From Enterobacter sichuanensis (lineage in GTDB: Bacteria > Pseudomonadota > Gammaproteobacteria > Enterobacterales > Enterobacteriaceae): a stretch of 64,000 nucleotides of DNA. Numbering within the stretch: position 1 is the first letter of the stretch; each line of letters starts with the position of its first letter. Positions 46,853 to 54,777 of the stretch are shown one piece after another. The position numbers and the translations under genes are program-made. Under the pieces are notes generated by a model. The model was not told the origin of the DNA, ran no database searches, and was given only the letters and a program-made list of their open reading frames with translations. The stretch spans positions 46,371-110,370 of the forward strand of contig NZ_POVL01000008.1 of assembly GCF_002939185.1 (NCBI RefSeq). Direction: 5' to 3'.

Positions 46853-47338
46853 ATGGCAGATAAACGAACCCGTTCCGACAGTTCGGCGGCAGCGGTTCAG
46901 GCCATGAAAAATGCAGCAGTGGACACCATCGATCCTCCGTCCCATGCAGGTTTGGAAAAAAAAGCCGAACCATTCTGGCATGACAATATCAGATCGAAAG
47001 CTCTGGACAGCTGGACGCCGGCCGACCTTCTGGCCGCTGTAGAACTGGCAAATAACCAGCTCTATATAACGGTTTTACGTAAGGATTTACGCAAAGAAGA
47101 GCGAGCACGCGGAGAGGGCCGCGACGAAGGGCTTATCAAAGACCTACGCAAGCAGATTGTTGAGCTGCAGCGAACTATTCTGGCTCAGCGCCGTGACCTC
47201 CAGATCCATTCCCACGCAACCAACGGCGAAAGCCGCGACCAGAAGAAACGCAATCAGAATGATCGTGATGCACGAAATACCAAAACCGAGCATCAGGACC
47301 AGGACGACAACCTGATCGCCTTTCCCAAGCACGGATAA
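46853..47338 (+). CDS. terminase small subunit (HK97 gp1-like)
   Basis: A 161-residue protein that would recognise cos and guide the large subunit. The helical core is FWHDNIRSKALDSWTPADLL then LANNQLYITVLRKDLRKEER and a coiled region RKQIVELQRTILAQRRDLQI, ending in a hydrophilic tail. It lies 6 bp before the large subunit. The pattern is that of HK97/HK022-type small terminases. Confidence 0.88.
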   Translation: MADKRTRSDSSAAAVQAMKNAAVDTIDPPSHAGLEKKAEPFWHDNIRSKALDSWTPADLLAAVELANNQLYITVLRKDLRKEERARGEGRDEGLIKDLRKQIVELQRTILAQRRDLQIHSHATNGESRDQKKRNQNDRDARNTKTEHQDQDDNLIAFPKHG

Positions 47339-47344
47339 AAGACT

Positions 47345-48859
47345 ATGACGCGAGGTGAGCGTGTAATAGCGTTCATTGAGCGCTTTTGCATCGTGCCGGA
47401 AGGCAAGCTTATCGGCCAGCCTATGCGGTTGGACCCCTTTCAGAAAGATTTCATCCTGGCGGTTTACGACAATCCAGCCGGAACGGATATGGCGATCCTC
47501 AGCATCGCCCGAAAAAACGGTAAAACAGGCTTAATCGCTGGAATCCTGCTGGCTCACCTGGTGGGTCCTGAAGCGGTCCAGAACACGCAGATTGTCAGCG
47601 GTGCACTTAGCCGGGAACAGGCGGCCATCGTTTTTAACCTCGCGGTGAAGATGGTCAACCTGAACCCTAAGCTGCAGGAGATTGTGCACATTACGCCAAG
47701 CGGCAAAAAGCTGATCGGCCTGCCGTGTAACGTCGAATACAAGGCTTTATCCGCAGAAGGAAAGACGACGCACGGCCTTTCCCCCATTCTGGCCATTCTC
47801 GATGAAACCGGGCAGGTTAGGGGGCCGCAGGATGATTTTATCGATGCAATAACTACCGCGCAGGGGGCGCATGAAAACCCGCTGCTGATTGTTATCAGTA
47901 CGCAGGCAGCAAACGATGCTGACCTGCTGAGCATCTGGATTGATGATGCGGTCAAATCGAAAGATCCGCACATCGTGTGCCACGTTTATGAAGCGCCAAA
48001 GGACGCTGATATCAGTAAACGCGAGTCCTGGCTGGCTGCGAACCCGGCACTGGGAACATTCAGGTCAGAAAAAGACATGGCGCGCCAGGCCGAGAAAGCA
48101 GGCCGAATGCCAAGCTTCGAAAACACCTTCCGAAATCTCAACCTCAATCAGCGCGTTTCTACCGTATCGCCGTTTATCTCCCGCAGCGTGTGGGAGCTTT
48201 GCGGAGAGATGCCGATTAACACCCCGAGGAAGTGGTACGCGGGGCTGGATCTGTCAGCCAGGAACGACTTAACGGCGCTGGTTATCGCTGGCGAAGCAGA
48301 TGATGGTGTCTGGGATGTTTTCCCCTTCTTCTGGACACCGCAAAAGACTCTTGAAGAGCGAACCAAAACGGACCGCGCACCCTATGACGTTTGGGTGAGA
48401 GAAGGGCTGCTGCGCACCACGCCAGGCGCTTCGGTTGATTACTCATTCGTCGTTGCGGATATCGCTGAAATTATCGGTGATTTCGACATTACCTCGATGG
48501 CTTTTGACCGCTGGCGCATTGACCAGTTCAGGAAGGATGCCGATGCCATTGGGCTGAGCCTCCCGCTGGTCGAGTTCGGCCAGGGCTTTAAGGATATGGG
48601 GCCAGCTGTAGACACGCTGGAGTCTCTAATGCTTAACGGTCGCGTGAGGCATGGTATGCACCCCGTATTAACGATGTGTGCTGTGAATGCGGTGGTGGTT
48701 AAAGATGCTGCAGGCAACCGCAAGCTCGATAAGTCCAAAGCAACAGGCCGTATTGATGGCATGGTCGCAATGACAATGTCCGTTGGTGCTGCTAATGGGG
48801 AAGTTACCGAACAGGGTGGTGACTTCGATGACTTCATTTTCCGACCGCTGAGCATGTGA
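47345..48859 (+). CDS. terminase large subunit (HK97 gp2-like)
   Basis: A 504-residue DNA packaging motor. The ATPase has Walker A SIARKNGKT (residues 53-61) and Walker B ILAILDETG near 150. The nuclease domain starts with GLDLSARNDLTALV near 300 and contains later acidic residues in MAFDRWRIDQF and the C-terminal DKSKATGRIDG. The stop overlaps the portal ATG (TGATG). Confidence 0.95.
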   Translation: MTRGERVIAFIERFCIVPEGKLIGQPMRLDPFQKDFILAVYDNPAGTDMAILSIARKNGKTGLIAGILLAHLVGPEAVQNTQIVSGALSREQAAIVFNLAVKMVNLNPKLQEIVHITPSGKKLIGLPCNVEYKALSAEGKTTHGLSPILAILDETGQVRGPQDDFIDAITTAQGAHENPLLIVISTQAANDADLLSIWIDDAVKSKDPHIVCHVYEAPKDADISKRESWLAANPALGTFRSEKDMARQAEKAGRMPSFENTFRNLNLNQRVSTVSPFISRSVWELCGEMPINTPRKWYAGLDLSARNDLTALVIAGEADDGVWDVFPFFWTPQKTLEERTKTDRAPYDVWVREGLLRTTPGASVDYSFVVADIAEIIGDFDITSMAFDRWRIDQFRKDADAIGLSLPLVEFGQGFKDMGPAVDTLESLMLNGRVRHGMHPVLTMCAVNAVVVKDAAGNRKLDKSKATGRIDGMVAMTMSVGAANGEVTEQGGDFDDFIFRPLSM

Positions 48860-50133
48860 TGGAAGAACCTAAATACACGATTGACCTGCGAACCAATAAC
48901 GGCTGGTGGGCAAGGCTGCAGTCCTGGTTTGTCGGCGGGCGTTTAGTCACCCCAAATCAGGGCTCACAGACGGGGCCTGTTTCGGCCCACGGACACCTGG
49001 GCGATTCATCCATTAACGATGAACGGATACTGCAAATTTCGACGGTTTGGCGCTGCGTGAGCCTGATTTCAACGCTCACGGCATGCTTACCGCTTGATGT
49101 CTTAGAAACCGACCAGAATGACAACCGCAAAAAAGTGGGTTTGAGCAATCCGCTGGCGCGACTGCTGCGCTACTCACCGAATCAGTACATGACCGCCCAG
49201 GAATTCAGGGAGGCCATGACGATGCAGCTCTGTTTCTACGGTAACGCGTATGCACTGGTGGACCGCAACAGCGCGGGTGACGTGATAAGCCTTCTCCCGC
49301 TTCAGTCTGCCAATATGGATGTGAAACTCGTCGGAAAAAAAGTGGTTTATCGCTATCAACGCGACAGCGAATACGCCGACTTTTCGCAGAGAGAGATTTT
49401 TCACCTTAAAGGCTTCGGATTCACCGGGCTGGTCGGCCTGTCACCCATTGCTTTTGCCTGTAAATCGGCAGGTGTGGCAGTTGCGATGGAGGACCAGCAG
49501 CGAGATTTCTTTGCCAACGGCGCCAAGTCTCCGCAAATCCTCTCAACCGGCGAGAAAGTGCTGACTGAACAGCAGCGATCGCAGGTCGAAGAGAACTTCA
49601 AAGAGATCGCCGGCGGTCCGGTTAAAAAACGCCTCTGGATTCTGGAAGCGGGCTTTTCCACATCGGCAATTGGCGTAACGCCGCAGGATGCCGAAATGAT
49701 GGCGTCTCGAAAATTTCAGGTAAGTGAACTGGCGCGGTTCTTTGGCGTACCGCCTCACCTTGTCGGCGACGTCGAGAAATCAACGAGCTGGGGATCGGGC
49801 ATCGAGCAGCAGAATCTCGGCTTCCTGCAGTACACCCTGCAGCCCTATATCTCCCGGTGGGAAAACAGCATTCAGCGGTGGCTTATTCCTGCTAAGGATG
49901 TTGGCCGCATTCATGCTGAGCACAACCTCGACGGCCTGCTGAGGGGCGATTCGGCATCCCGCGCTGCTTTTATGAAGGCAATGGGAGAAGCAGGGTTACG
50001 CACCATCAACGAGATGCGACGAACGGACAACCTCCCGCCATTGCAGGGTGGCGATGTGGCAATGCGCCAGTCGCAATACGTGCCGATCACCGACTTAGGA
50101 ACCAACAAAGAGCCCCGTAATAACGGGGCTTAA
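48859..50133 (+). CDS. portal protein (HK97 gp3-like)
   Basis: Dodecameric ring at the capsid vertex for DNA entry and exit. The start at 48859 (ATG) gives 424 residues, the HK97 gp3 length. Motifs include TVWRCVSLISTLTACLPLDV, FYGNAYALVDRN, FHLKGFGFTGLVGLSPI and the long helix region ELARFFGVPPHLVGDVEKST. The last codons form the stem of a terminator. Confidence 0.95.
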   Translation: MEEPKYTIDLRTNNGWWARLQSWFVGGRLVTPNQGSQTGPVSAHGHLGDSSINDERILQISTVWRCVSLISTLTACLPLDVLETDQNDNRKKVGLSNPLARLLRYSPNQYMTAQEFREAMTMQLCFYGNAYALVDRNSAGDVISLLPLQSANMDVKLVGKKVVYRYQRDSEYADFSQREIFHLKGFGFTGLVGLSPIAFACKSAGVAVAMEDQQRDFFANGAKSPQILSTGEKVLTEQQRSQVEENFKEIAGGPVKKRLWILEAGFSTSAIGVTPQDAEMMASRKFQVSELARFFGVPPHLVGDVEKSTSWGSGIEQQNLGFLQYTLQPYISRWENSIQRWLIPAKDVGRIHAEHNLDGLLRGDSASRAAFMKAMGEAGLRTINEMRRTDNLPPLQGGDVAMRQSQYVPITDLGTNKEPRNNGA

Positions 50134-50138
50134 TTTTT
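50111..50138 (+). terminator. terminator overlapping the portal stop codon
   Basis: AGCCCCGT AATA ACGGGGCT then TAATTTTT. The stem encodes the last residues of the portal protein and the stop codon is in the T-rich tail. Confidence 0.8.
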
Positions 50139-50150
50139 ATGGGGGCCGTA

Positions 50151-50828
50151 ATGCCTGAAATCGTAAAAACGCTGTCCTTCGACGAGACAGAAATCAAATT
50201 CACCGGTGACGGTAAACAGGGGATTTTTGAAGGCTACGCCTCTGTTTTTAACAACACCGATTCCGATGGCGACATCATTCTGCCCGGGGCATTTAAAAAC
50301 GCGCTGGCGAACCAGACCCGCAAAGTGGCGATGTTTTTCAACCACAGGACGTGGGAACTGCCGGTAGGTAAATGGGACAACCTGGCAGAAGACCAAAAAG
50401 GACTGTATGTGCGCGGTCAACTGACGCCAGGGCACAGCGGGGCCACCGACCTGAAAGCTGCAATGCAGCACGGTACGGTTGAGGGGATGTCAGTTGGCTT
50501 TTCGGTTGCAAAAGATGATTACACCATCATTCCCACCGGCCGCATTTTCAAGAATGTCCAGGCACTGCGCGAAATAAGCGTCTGCACCTTCCCGGCCAAC
50601 GAACAGGCTGGCATCGCAGCCATGAAAAGTGTCGATGGCATTGAAACGATCCGTGATGTGGAGAACTGGCTGAGGGATTCAGTCGGCCTCACCAAATCAC
50701 AGGCAGTAGGGTTAATAGCCCGGTTTAAGTCAGCGATTCGGAGCGAGTCCGAGGGCGACGGAAACGAAGCACAAATAAACGCTCTGCTTCAGAGCATCAA
50801 ATCTTTCCCTTCTAACTTAGGTAATTAA
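50151..50828 (+). CDS. prohead maturation protease (HK97 gp4-like)
   Basis: Serine protease of family S78 that removes the capsid delta domain and then itself. The start at 50151 (MPEIVKTLSFDETEIKF) follows GGGGGCC and gives 225 residues, the HK97 gp4 length; ATG 50139 lacks a site. The catalytic His is in FFNHRTWELPVG (near residue 65) and the Ser in EGMSVGFS. It lies next to the capsid gene it processes. Confidence 0.94.
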   Translation: MPEIVKTLSFDETEIKFTGDGKQGIFEGYASVFNNTDSDGDIILPGAFKNALANQTRKVAMFFNHRTWELPVGKWDNLAEDQKGLYVRGQLTPGHSGATDLKAAMQHGTVEGMSVGFSVAKDDYTIIPTGRIFKNVQALREISVCTFPANEQAGIAAMKSVDGIETIRDVENWLRDSVGLTKSQAVGLIARFKSAIRSESEGDGNEAQINALLQSIKSFPSNLGN

Positions 50829-50830
50829 TT

Positions 50831-51988
50831 ATGTCTGAACTCGCTCTCATTCAAAAAGCTATCGAAGAGTCCCAGCAGAAAATGTCCCAGCTTTTCGATG
50901 CACAGAAAGCTGAAATCGAAAGCACGGGTAAGGTATCCAAACAGCTGCAGTCGGACCTTGCGAAAGTACAGGAAGAACTGACCAAATCCGGCACTCGCCT
51001 CTTCGATCTTGAGCAGAAACTGGCCTCCGGTGCCGAAAATCCGGGTGAGAAGAAATCCTTCTCCGAACGCGCAGCGGAAGAACTGCAGAAGTCCTGGAAC
51101 GGCAGCAAAGGCAGCTTCGACGCGAAAACCTTTAACAAGTCGCTGGGCAGTGATTCTGATTCTGCAGGTAGCCTGATCCAGCCGATGCAGGTTCCAGGCA
51201 TCATCATGCCGGGCCTGCGCCGTCTGACCATTCGTGATCTGCTGGCGCAGGGCCGCATTTCCAGTAACTCCCTGGAATATGTCCGTGAAGAGGTGTTTAC
51301 CAATAACGCCGATGTGGTGGCCGAGAAGGCGCTGAAACCTGAATCGGATATTACCTTCAGTAAGCAGACCGCGAACGTGAAGACCATCGCCCACTGGGTG
51401 CAGGCGTCACGTCAGGTTATGGATGATGCGCCAATGCTGCAGTCATACGTCAACAACCGCCTCATGTACGGTCTGGCGCTGAAGGAAGAAGGCCAGCTGC
51501 TGAACGGCGACGGTACCGGGGATAACCTGGAAGGTCTGAACAAAGTGGCAACCGCCTACGACACCTCGCTGAATGCAACCGGCGACACCCGCGCCGACAT
51601 TATCGCTCACGCCATTTATCAGGTGACAGAGTCTGAGTTTAGCGCTTCCGGTATCGTCCTGAACCCGCGCGACTGGCACAACATTGCGCTGCTGAAAGAC
51701 AACGAAGGCCGCTATATCTTCGGTGGTCCTCAGGCGTTTACCAGCAACATCATGTGGGGCCTGCCGGTGGTACCGACCAAGGCACAGGCAGCGGGTACCT
51801 TCACTGTGGGCGGTTTCGACATGGCATCTCAGGTCTGGGATCGCATGGATGCCACCGTAGAAGTCAGCCGCGAAGATCGCGACAACTTCGTGAAAAACAT
51901 GCTGACCATCCTGTGTGAAGAACGCCTGGCGCTGGCGCACTATCGCCCGACGGCAATCATCAAGGGCAGTTTCTCTTCTGGCTCATGA
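50831..51988 (+). CDS. major capsid protein (HK97 gp5-like)
   Basis: A 385-residue protein, the same length as HK97 gp5 and nearly identical over the mature part as I recall it. The coiled-coil delta domain occupies residues 1-103. The processing site is Lys103-Ser104 (FNK/SLGSD). Cross-linking residues Lys169 (AEKALK), Asn356 (FVKNM) and the catalytic Glu363 (CEER) are all present, so covalent chain-mail is predicted. The start follows TTAGGTAATTA. Confidence 0.97.
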   Translation: MSELALIQKAIEESQQKMSQLFDAQKAEIESTGKVSKQLQSDLAKVQEELTKSGTRLFDLEQKLASGAENPGEKKSFSERAAEELQKSWNGSKGSFDAKTFNKSLGSDSDSAGSLIQPMQVPGIIMPGLRRLTIRDLLAQGRISSNSLEYVREEVFTNNADVVAEKALKPESDITFSKQTANVKTIAHWVQASRQVMDDAPMLQSYVNNRLMYGLALKEEGQLLNGDGTGDNLEGLNKVATAYDTSLNATGDTRADIIAHAIYQVTESEFSASGIVLNPRDWHNIALLKDNEGRYIFGGPQAFTSNIMWGLPVVPTKAQAAGTFTVGGFDMASQVWDRMDATVEVSREDRDNFVKNMLTILCEERLALAHYRPTAIIKGSFSSGS

Positions 51989-52021
51989 TGGAGGGGGCGG
52001 GGAGACCCGCCCTTTTAACGT

Positions 52022-52348
52022 ATGGCGATAGATGTTCTGGATGTAATTGGCCTCCGCCTGTTTAAGCAGCAGATTGAATTTGAGGAAGACGACAGGGACG
52101 AGCTGATTACCCTGTACGCTCAGGCAGCTTTTGACTACTGCATACGCTGGTGCGATGAACCAGCATGGAAAGTTGCAGCTGATATTCCTGCAGCCGTTAA
52201 GGGCGCCGTTCTCCTTGTCTTTGCTGACATGTTTGAACACCGCACCGCGCAAAGCGAAATACAGCTATATGAGAACGCTGCAGCAGAACGCATGATGTTC
52301 ATCCATCGCAACTGGCGCGGTAAATCTGAACCTGAGGAGGGCTCCTGA
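52022..52348 (+). CDS. head-tail connector (HK97 gp6-like)
   Basis: A 108-residue adaptor that docks on the portal, the same length as HK97 gp6. All-helical, with LKQQIE-like LFKQQIEFEEDDRDELITL at the start, WKVAADIPAAVKGAVLLV in the middle and MMFIHRNWR near the end. Its stop overlaps the next start by one base. Confidence 0.92.
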   Translation: MAIDVLDVIGLRLFKQQIEFEEDDRDELITLYAQAAFDYCIRWCDEPAWKVAADIPAAVKGAVLLVFADMFEHRTAQSEIQLYENAAAERMMFIHRNWRGKSEPEEGS

Positions 52349-52686
52349 TGGAACCTGGACGATTCAGGCACCGGGTAAAAATTCTCACCTTCACGACTTC
52401 GCGCGATCCATCTGGTCAGCCGGTTGAATCGTGGACAGGTGGCAACCCGGTCCCGGCTGAGGTAAAGGGGATCAGCGGCAGAGAGCAGCTTTCAGGCGGC
52501 GCGGAAACGGCGCAGGCAACGATTCGCGTCTGGATGCGCTTCAGGTCAGAGCTGAATGCCTCTTCTCGTCTGGAAGTGCTCAGCGGCCCGTATAAAGGTC
52601 AGGTGCTAAATATCATCGGTCCTCCTGTAGCAAATGCGACTGGCACTCGCCTGGAAATTCTTTGCAAAACGGGAGCTGAAAAATGA
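52348..52686 (+). CDS. head closure / head-tail adaptor protein
   Basis: A 112-residue beta-barrel type protein of the phage head-tail joining family (PF05521 type). Motifs are FRHRVKILTF, ISGREQLSGG, ATIRVWMRFR and LEVLSGPYKGQVLNI. It overlaps both neighbours by 1-4 bp. It closes the head after packaging. Confidence 0.9.
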   Translation: MEPGRFRHRVKILTFTTSRDPSGQPVESWTGGNPVPAEVKGISGREQLSGGAETAQATIRVWMRFRSELNASSRLEVLSGPYKGQVLNIIGPPVANATGTRLEILCKTGAEK

Positions 52687-53132
52687 TTGAAACGAGCCTC
52701 GACTTTTCTGGTTTAAATGACATCGCAAAAGACCTTGAGGCGCTCAGCCGCGCTGAGAATAACAGGGTTCTGCGTGATGCCACGCGCGCCGGCGCCGAAG
52801 TGCTTAAGGAAGAAGTGATCGCCCGTGCACCGGTGCGCACCGGGAAACTGAAAAAAAACGTGGTGGTGGTGACCCAAAAAAGCCGCCGCCGCGGGGAAAT
52901 TTCTTCCGGTGTCCACATTCGTGGTGTTAACCCGCGCACCGGGAACAGCGATAACACGATGAAGGCGAATAACCCGAGAAACGCCTTTTACTGGCGATTC
53001 GTCGAAATGGGTACGGTGAATATGCCGCCACATCCTTTCATCCGTTCCGCGTTTGATGTTCGCCAGGAGCAGGCGACAGAGGTTGCAATCAGGCGAATGA
53101 ACCAGGCCATCGACGAGGCATTAAGCAAATGA
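52683..53132 (+). CDS. HK97 gp10-family neck/tail completion protein
   Basis: A 149-residue protein of the HK97-gp10 family (RDATRAGAEVLKEEVIARAP, RTGKLKKNVVV, PHPFIRSAFDVRQEQATEV). It takes part in joining tail to head. Four-base overlaps on both sides keep it in the head-tail joining operon segment. Confidence 0.92.
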   Translation: MIETSLDFSGLNDIAKDLEALSRAENNRVLRDATRAGAEVLKEEVIARAPVRTGKLKKNVVVVTQKSRRRGEISSGVHIRGVNPRTGNSDNTMKANNPRNAFYWRFVEMGTVNMPPHPFIRSAFDVRQEQATEVAIRRMNQAIDEALSK

Positions 53133-53476
53133 CGGAAGACGATCTCTATCCTCTGCTGGCGCCGCTGGCCGGGGGGCAGGTTTATCCCTACGTTGCACCG
53201 CTCGGCAGTGACGGGAATCCTTCAATCTCGCCGCCCTGGGTAATTTTCTCAATTATCACCGACGCGGCCGCTGATGTTCTCTGCGGCCAGGCTGAATCTT
53301 CTGTTTCGGTGCAGGTCGATGTTTATTCCCGCACCATTACTGAAGCGCGCACGATCAGGAATATGGCGCTCGATGCCATGCAGGTTCTTGAGCCAGCTAA
53401 CATCGTAAAAACGCCCGGCTATGAGCCGGATCTGCGCTATCACCGGGCCACGCTCGAATTTCAGGTAACCGTTTAA
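53129..53476 (+). CDS. tail completion protein (DUF3168 type)
   Basis: A 115-residue protein with the DUF3168 pattern (YPYVAPLGSDGNPSISPPWV, SSVSVQVDVYSRTITEARTI, YHRATLEFQVTV). It is the tail terminator equivalent, capping the tail tube before head attachment. A terminator hairpin follows. Confidence 0.88.
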   Translation: MTEDDLYPLLAPLAGGQVYPYVAPLGSDGNPSISPPWVIFSIITDAAADVLCGQAESSVSVQVDVYSRTITEARTIRNMALDAMQVLEPANIVKTPGYEPDLRYHRATLEFQVTV

Positions 53477-53494
53477 GCTAACTCACCACAACAG

Positions 53495-53514
53495 ACCGCT
53501 CAGGCGGTTTTTTT
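53495..53514 (+). terminator. intrinsic terminator before the major tail gene
   Basis: ACCGC TCAG GCGGT followed by TTTTTT, 19 bp after the DUF3168 gene stop and 15 bp before the major tail gene start. Confidence 0.75.
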
Positions 53515-53528
53515 CATCTGGAGAAATC

Positions 53529-53999
53529 ATGACCAGTAAGTATGAAGTCACTAAGGGGATGACCTTTGCCGTCTCCGGCGCACCAGTTACAGCAGAGGAT
53601 TTTAACTCTTCAACATTCCCGGGCGCTGGTGTTACCTGGCTGGAAGCCGCCTGCGCAACGAAGGAAATCACTTTCACCGGCGGGCAGAAAGGGGATATCG
53701 ACGTCACTACGCTCTGCTCAACTGAGCAGGAGCAAACCAACGGCCTCGCCGCGCCTGCTGAAATGAGCATTACCCGTAACTGGGTTGGTGATGAAGCTGC
53801 GCAGGAAGCCTTACAGGTAGCATATGAAAACGATGAATTGCGCGCACTCCGCGTAGAGTTCCCGTCAGGTAACGGTTTTTATGTTCTTGTGGAAGTTCGC
53901 CAGAGTTCCTGGTCTGCGGCAACCTCTTCTGTTGTCGGTGCGACCTATTCCCTGCGTGTACGCGGCAAGCCAAAACGCATTTACGCACCTGGTTCCTGA
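53529..53999 (+). CDS. major tail tube protein
   Basis: A 156-residue beta-rich protein forming the tail tube. Motifs are ITFTGGQKGDIDVTTLCSTE, NGLAAPAEMSITRNWVGDEA and GATYSLRVRGKPKR, typical of lambdoid siphovirus tube proteins. Start follows GGAGAAATC. It is flanked on both sides by terminator hairpins. Confidence 0.88.
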   Translation: MTSKYEVTKGMTFAVSGAPVTAEDFNSSTFPGAGVTWLEAACATKEITFTGGQKGDIDVTTLCSTEQEQTNGLAAPAEMSITRNWVGDEAAQEALQVAYENDELRALRVEFPSGNGFYVLVEVRQSSWSAATSSVVGATYSLRVRGKPKRIYAPGS

Positions 54000-54022
54000 G
54001 CGGCTTCGGCCGCTTTTTTTTT
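53999..54022 (+). terminator. intrinsic terminator after the major tail gene
   Basis: AGCGGC TTCG GCCGCT followed by TTTTTTTTT, directly at the stop codon, with a stable UUCG loop. Confidence 0.9.
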
Positions 54023-54054
54023 AATCTCCCGATCCAGAAAAAGAGAAGAATGAA

Positions 54055-54456
54055 ATGGCGCAAAAGAAATCACAGAATTCATTACGCAACGTGGCGCTTA
54101 CTGCATCGAAAGCGTATCGCACAAAACCGGGTGTTACCGTGCCCGAGTGGGACGGTGCAAAGGTCACATTGCGCGAACCTTCCGGCGATGCCTGGGTAAA
54201 GTTCCGGGAAATCGTCAATCCTCAGATCCCGGAAGGTGAAGAGCCGCCTCTGCTGACCGAATCGCAGAAGTTTTTGCGTAACAAAGAGGCCGACGTCGTT
54301 CTGTTTATTGACGTTTTACTGGATGAAAACGGTGAACGCGTGTTCGGCGATGACGATCAGGCTCAGGTTTCTGAGATTTATGGCCCGGTGCACTCCCGCC
54401 TGCTGGCTCAGGCCCTCAACCTCGGCATGAGCCAGGAAGAAGCGGGAAAGCCGTAA
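54055..54456 (+). CDS. tail assembly chaperone, gpG-like
   Basis: A 133-residue protein that coats the tape measure before tube polymerisation, in the place of lambda G. Motifs are DGAKVTLREPSGDAWVKFRE and EADVVLFIDVLLDENGERVF. The last codons carry the slippery heptamer that yields the GT fusion. Most ribosomes should end here at TAA 54454-54456. Confidence 0.88.
   Translation: MAQKKSQNSLRNVALTASKAYRTKPGVTVPEWDGAKVTLREPSGDAWVKFREIVNPQIPEGEEPPLLTESQKFLRNKEADVVLFIDVLLDENGERVFGDDDQAQVSEIYGPVHSRLLAQALNLGMSQEEAGKP
54444..54450 (+). promoter_or_regulatory. programmed -1 ribosomal frameshift site
   Basis: G GGA AAG heptamer in the gpG frame, identical to the slippery sequence of lambda G/T. A -1 slip continues as GCC GTA AAG CAG and stays open to 54743. 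Confidence 0.9.
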
Positions 54457-54743
54457 AGCAGCCGCTGACCTTCTTCCTGATGTCGCTGGCGCTCCGGTTG
54501 GGGCGCACTCTCCACGAACTGCTCCAGACCATGACCGCCAGCGAGCTCAAAATGTGGATCGAGTTCGACCGCATCAGTCCGATTGGTGACTGGCGCGCCG
54601 ATGCTCAGGCGGCGCAGATCTCCGTTGCAATGCTGAACTCTCAGGGCGGGAAATTCACCATTCCTGACGTGATGCTGAAATGGGGTGAGCAGGAAGAAGG
54701 CGCTGAAGTCTCTAAACTTGAAGAATGGATGTCCAGTCTTTGA
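54450..54743 (+). CDS. gpT-like extension of the tail chaperone (expressed as GT by -1 frameshift)
   Basis: The frame continues from the slip as AVKQPLTFFLMSLALRLGRT and ends EEWMSSL. The fusion with gpG is about 229 residues. The T part (MTASELKMWIEFDRISPIGD) matches the DUF4035 family that contacts the tube protein in lambda. An internal ATG at 54480 is probably not the start, since no ribosome-binding site precedes it. Confidence 0.88.
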   Translation, partial: AVKQPLTFFLMSLALRLGRTLHELLQTMTASELKMWIEFDRISPIGDWRADAQAAQISVAMLNSQGGKFTIPDVMLKWGEQEEGAEVSKLEEWMSSL

Positions 54744-54744
54744 T

Positions 54745-54766
54745 GCCCGCGGCTGCGGGCTTTTTT
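54745..54766 (+). terminator. intrinsic terminator before the tape measure gene
   Basis: GCCCGC GGCT GCGGGC followed by TTTTTT, starting 2 bp after the T stop. Confidence 0.88.
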
Positions 54767-54777
54767 ATGGGTGAAAT

